From NCBI GenBank assembly GCA_035714085.1, contig DASTMP010000285.1, forward strand, positions 1 through 64,000: 64,000 bases of DNA. Direction: 5' to 3'. Shown here piece after piece: positions 60,646-64,000 of the stretch; the stretch's first letter is position 1, and each line of letters begins with the position of its first letter. The position numbers and the translations under genes are program-made. This DNA comes from JAJVID01 sp035714085. Lineage in GTDB: Bacteria; Acidobacteriota; Blastocatellia; RBC074. The notes under the pieces were generated by a model, which saw only the letters and a list, made by a program, of their open reading frames with translations, was not told the origin of the DNA and did no database searches.

Positions 60646-62406
60646 TTAGTTGAGGGCATAGACTCGGAACGGAAAGGCTCGATATAGGAGCATATTGAAC
60701 CCGTCTTTCTCGCCGTAGAACTCGTATAACTTTTTCCTGGTGTAAAACAATGCTTTGCTTGGCGTGTCGCCGGCCTTTAACCGCTCGAAAAAGAAGGCGA
60801 TGGTTTTTGTTGAAGAGTTGCCCGCCTCGTTACTGAGGATAGGGGCGACATAAAACTGTGTTCCGCGATCTCGAAAACTCTGAATGAATTGAGCGCTTAC
60901 TCCCAGTTGGCAAGAATCGAGATAAACCAGCCCGGGAGATAAATGAGAAAGGCGCTCTGGCTGCAGGCGCTCCTTTCCCATTGCCATGAAATCTTTATTG
61001 GCAAATTGAACCCACCCGTGGGCGCTGATTAAGAGAACATCCGCAGCCCGGAGCGATGAGAGCTTGGCGAGGTTCATTTCTTCCATATCGTAATAGCCCG
61101 ACGAGGGCAATGCGTCTTTTAGAACCTGGCAACACCTCTCCGGATTGATTGCCCTGTCCTCGATAATCAATGCGGTTTGTCGAGGCGAAAGTGGAAACTC
61201 CCTGGGCCCAATTTTTTCAAAACTGTATGTCACCGGCTTCTGAAGAAATAGTGGGCGGCCTTTAAAGTGGAGCAGGTCTAACGGGAATCTCAGGAATCGC
61301 CCAGGGATAACGAATTGGATTTCTGTTGACGAATCCACCAGATCAGCGATCGGCGTAAAGATGAGCGCGCCAAACTCCTCGAGCACGGGGTTTATATCGG
61401 CTTTGTCGCCTTCAAACTCATTAATACTCGAATAAACCATCTGCAATCGGCTCACTATCTCTTCCGCTCCTTTTGCGAGAGTGAAGGTTTTATTCTTTTC
61501 ATCGAGTTCAGCCCGGATCGATACCTGATTGCCGGTTGATTGGAGAGAGAGGTACAACACGCCTCTTCTGGTTGTCGGATGGCCGGATCTGTTCACTCTA
61601 CTGATAGAGAGTTCATCAAACGCAGCCCCCGGACTCTTGAACTTTGCATCTTCGATCGGGGTGTTGTGTTTGACTTCAGAGACCTTGTAAATGTATTTGT
61701 CCGCCGGCTGGCGGATGGTGAAGGGCAATTTGACGCCGTCCACTTCTCGATAGTCCTCGAAGTAGGTTTCAACCGGAACCTTGTCCCTGCTTATACTCTC
61801 GGAGATAGAATCTGTTCGGACGAGCAGCCCCGTTTGAGCATCGAAGAACCATTTTTCGGCGCTACCTTCGGAAGGCGTTGCCTCTATGCAATATGTCGTA
61901 TGGTAGCCGACCTTCGCCTGGCCTATGAAGGCCATCTTTGGATAAAGCTCCTTGAGCTTGATATCCCGGTAAAACTCGTGGTTGCGTTTTTCCGCAGCCA
62001 GTTCAGTTCCGCTCAGTTCACGAAACCCGCCATCAGTCGGATTAAGCGACCAACCTACCGACCCATTGAACCCACGCGAGATTTCAAATTCGATGCCATT
62101 ACCCAATATTATCTGGCCGATTCCAACGCCTTTGTTCGGAGCCTGCTCATCTATCTCAAAACTGGCATTGGCATCGTTGCCTTCAATTACAAGCGTCATC
62201 TTCGTGACGCGGCTCGTCAACTTACTATAAGCCGCCGCGCCACCGATCGCCTGAACATACCTGTCGAGGATTTGATCCACGGTTGGCATTGATTGAGGCG
62301 CTTTCTCTGACTGCGGCTCAGTCCCTGACTTTTGTTGAGCGCCCTGCGCCACCGCTGGGACAAATGTAACCATGCTCAATAGTAGGATTGTGAGACTTCG
62401 CTTCAT
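60646..62406 (-). CDS. Exported LolA-like / CHAT peptidase fusion protein
   Basis: 586 residues. Signal peptide (about 1-21). Residues 40-265 resemble the LolA-like outer-membrane lipoprotein-sorting fold seen in acidobacterial exported proteins (TVDQILDRYVQAIGG, WFFDAQTGLLVRTDS, EDYREVDGVKLPFTIR). Residues about 330-586 are a CHAT caspase-like domain with the His in LLISAHGWVQF (His463) and the Cys in LVYLDSCQLGVSA (Cys499). CHAT peptidases are usually cytoplasmic and act in defence or death circuits (TPR-CHAT of type III-E CRISPR, gasdermin cleavage). A signal peptide makes this one unusual. It lies in a row with orphan permease genes on both sides. Confidence 0.75.
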   Translation of the reverse strand: MKRSLTILLLSMVTFVPAVAQGAQQKSGTEPQSEKAPQSMPTVDQILDRYVQAIGGAAAYSKLTSRVTKMTLVIEGNDANASFEIDEQAPNKGVGIGQIILGNGIEFEISRGFNGSVGWSLNPTDGGFRELSGTELAAEKRNHEFYRDIKLKELYPKMAFIGQAKVGYHTTYCIEATPSEGSAEKWFFDAQTGLLVRTDSISESISRDKVPVETYFEDYREVDGVKLPFTIRQPADKYIYKVSEVKHNTPIEDAKFKSPGAAFDELSISRVNRSGHPTTRRGVLYLSLQSTGNQVSIRAELDEKNKTFTLAKGAEEIVSRLQMVYSSINEFEGDKADINPVLEEFGALIFTPIADLVDSSTEIQFVIPGRFLRFPLDLLHFKGRPLFLQKPVTYSFEKIGPREFPLSPRQTALIIEDRAINPERCCQVLKDALPSSGYYDMEEMNLAKLSSLRAADVLLISAHGWVQFANKDFMAMGKERLQPERLSHLSPGLVYLDSCQLGVSAQFIQSFRDRGTQFYVAPILSNEAGNSSTKTIAFFFERLKAGDTPSKALFYTRKKLYEFYGEKDGFNMLLYRAFPFRVYALN

Positions 62407-62478
62407 CGCTTCATCCCCCTCTACGGTTCACATAGCCAATAACCTGTGACGCGCCCCTGGCATACGGCATATCGCAAA

Positions 62479-64000
62479 TTATTCATGTCGCAGAGCCACC
62501 ATTGGATCAACTTTCGTCGCGCGCCGCGCGGGCGCGTAACAGGCGCAGAGCGCAATCATGATCAATAGTCCGGCGGCCATCCCGAATGTCGCCGGATCAG
62601 TAACGCTCACCTCATACAACCACTCGCGCATCAACCTCGTCAGAGCAAATGCGCCGCCGAGGCCCGCAGCCACGCCGAGCGCCGCCAGGATCATTCCTTG
62701 TCTGACGACCATCCGCAGCACGTCGCTGTCTTGCGCTCCCAATGCGCGGCGAACGCCGATCTCATGCGTGCGCTGGCTGACCGTGTGCGAGAGCGTTCCG
62801 TAAATACCCGCGGCCGCCAGCAACAATGCCAGCGCCGAAAGGCTGCCGAACAGAGATAGATAGAAGCGCGGCCTGACCGTGTAATTGCTCCAAACCTCAT
62901 CCATCGTGGTGAGATGGGAGATCGGCTGATTCTTGTCGAGCGAGGAGACGATGTTGCGCATCGCTCCGAAATACCCCGCCGGATCGGTCGTTGTTCTCAC
63001 CGCTAGATTCATCGAGGGGGCCGGAAACTGCTCCATCGAGATGTAGAGGCCGGGTCCGGCTCGCTTATCGAGTTGCACGCGCGAATCTGCAACGACGCCG
63101 ACTACCGTAGCCGCCTTCTCGTCCTTCGTTCCACGATCGACGATGAGCGTTTTCCCGACGGCTTCCTGTCCAGGAAAATAGCCGCGCGCCAGACTCTCAT
63201 TGACGATAACCACGGGCGGCGATCCCGCATTGTCTCCGTCGGTGAAATAGCGCCCCTGCCTGAGTCCGACGCCCAGCAAACGGAAATAATCGTGGCTGAC
63301 TGTGTTGTAACCGACAGGGATCGCCTGGTCAGGATTGGCGGCTGCGCCGGCGGGAAAACCCACATTCATGAGGAACATTGAGTAGTTCAACGGCAAGGGT
63401 TGGACCAGCGCTACCCCCTGCGCTCCGGGAAGATTGCGCGCTCGCTCGGCGAGCGAATTCCAGAAGATGTTCCATTGTTGCGGGACTTCGCCTTTAGCGC
63501 GCGGAAGGCCGATTGACATGGAAAGCAGGTTCCGCGTGTCCAGCCCCGGGTCGGTTCGGTAGAGCCGAATTAGGCTGTTGGTCAATAAACCTGCGCCAAC
63601 CAGCAAGACCGTGGTCAGAGCCACCTGCCAGACGACCAATGAACCGCGCCACAAGCGACTGCGGCGGCTGGCGGACGCGCTACGCGACGCGTCCTTAAGC
63701 GCCTCCGACAGGTTGACTTTGGTCGTTTGCAAAGCCGGCGCCAATCCGCACAGCAGGCTCGACAGCATCGCGACCGCCAGCGTAAAGAGGATCGCGCGAT
63801 GATCGAGCGCGATTTCGTTTGTTCTGGGAACGTCGCGCGGGATCAGGGGAACGACGCCGGCCAGCATCCACATGGCCAGCAGTAAGCCGAACGCGCCGCC
63901 CAGCAGCGCCAATAACCCGCTCTCGGTCAGCAACTGGCGCACGATGCGCCATCGCCCGGCGCCGATGGCGGCGCGAACGGCGATCTCTCTGGAGCGGTCG
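62479..64000 (-). CDS. MacB/FtsX-like orphan permease, C-terminal part (runs off the window)
   Basis: The minus-strand frame is open at the window end (base 64000) and reads SREIAVRAAIGAGRWRIVRQ, the cytoplasmic loop of the first FtsX block, so the true start lies beyond the window. FtsX helices, second periplasmic domain, second FtsX block (GALGAQDSDVLRMVVRQG-type loop) and the ARRATKVDPMVALRHE tail follow. The GTG at 63942 is not the start. It ends 72 bases before the CHAT gene. Confidence 0.88.
   Translation of the reverse strand, partial: DRSREIAVRAAIGAGRWRIVRQLLTESGLLALLGGAFGLLLAMWMLAGVVPLIPRDVPRTNEIALDHRAILFTLAVAMLSSLLCGLAPALQTTKVNLSEALKDASRSASASRRSRLWRGSLVVWQVALTTVLLVGAGLLTNSLIRLYRTDPGLDTRNLLSMSIGLPRAKGEVPQQWNIFWNSLAERARNLPGAQGVALVQPLPLNYSMFLMNVGFPAGAAANPDQAIPVGYNTVSHDYFRLLGVGLRQGRYFTDGDNAGSPPVVIVNESLARGYFPGQEAVGKTLIVDRGTKDEKAATVVGVVADSRVQLDKRAGPGLYISMEQFPAPSMNLAVRTTTDPAGYFGAMRNIVSSLDKNQPISHLTTMDEVWSNYTVRPRFYLSLFGSLSALALLLAAAGIYGTLSHTVSQRTHEIGVRRALGAQDSDVLRMVVRQGMILAALGVAAGLGGAFALTRLMREWLYEVSVTDPATFGMAAGLLIMIALCACYAPARRATKVDPMVALRHE

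Overview
The window looks like a chromosomal segment of an Acidobacteriota bacterium, most likely of the Blastocatellia type. This is inferred from gene content, not from a marker gene. The supporting families are MacB/FtsX-like 'orphan' permeases of the acidobacterial duplicated type without an ATPase, several ECF sigma factors paired with Ser/Thr kinases, Asp-box and PQQ propeller exported proteins, BlaI/BlaR1 pairs, and many different palindromic repeats between and inside genes. GC content is moderately high.

Layout. 1-120: C-terminus of a P-domain protein. 416-6033: a tight operon of ECF sigma factor, zinc-finger anti-sigma factor, exported TPR/HEAT protein and orphan permease. 6370-8413: BlaI repressor and BlaR1-type M56 peptidase. 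8552-8816: wreck of an ABC ATPase/permease operon. 9353-11335: exported Asp-box repeat protein. 11877-12815 and 19404-20345: two paralogous exported TPR proteins that also share several hundred bases upstream. 13009-15440: ECF sigma factor and Ser/Thr kinase. 16040-18844: small peptide, Asp-box protein and unknown lipoprotein. 20560-21852: PQQ-type sugar dehydrogenase. 22259-23476: lone TnpB. 23696-27508: STAND ATPase with 16 near-identical TPRs, split by one in-frame TAG. 27763-32032: PQQ propeller protein, zinc-ribbon/TPR protein, EF-hand protein and transaldolase. 32122-35000: lipase-fold protein lacking its nucleophile, and an HD-domain protein. 35039-35122: tRNA-Leu(CAG).

35316-42402 is the most unusual locus: an encapsulin-like (linocin M18/CFP29, HK97-fold) shell protein gene followed by a roughly 2025-residue protein whose C-terminus has the spacing of a PD-(D/E)XK nuclease. 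It is divergent from a third ECF sigma factor and Ser/Thr kinase pair (42656-46030). I know of no described system with this composition, but novelty cannot be established from sequence reading alone.

46233-50650 is an overlapping four-gene operon of MFS exporter, O-methyltransferase-like protein, LarA-type racemase and cysteine desulfurase-like PLP enzyme. 51063-57371 holds a membrane/spermidine-synthase-like fusion, a prolyl oligopeptidase and a PqaA-type protein. 57784-64000 (minus strand) carries orphan permeases around an exported two-domain protein ending in a CHAT peptidase.

A second theme is repeats. Palindromes sit in frame inside a signal-peptide region (2007-2097) and a kinase activation segment (43964-44055). 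A palindrome is present in one TPR paralogue leader and absent from the other. Two larger MITE-like inverted-repeat elements lie at 50711-50985 and 57399-57698. All functional calls come from reading motifs; no database search was run.
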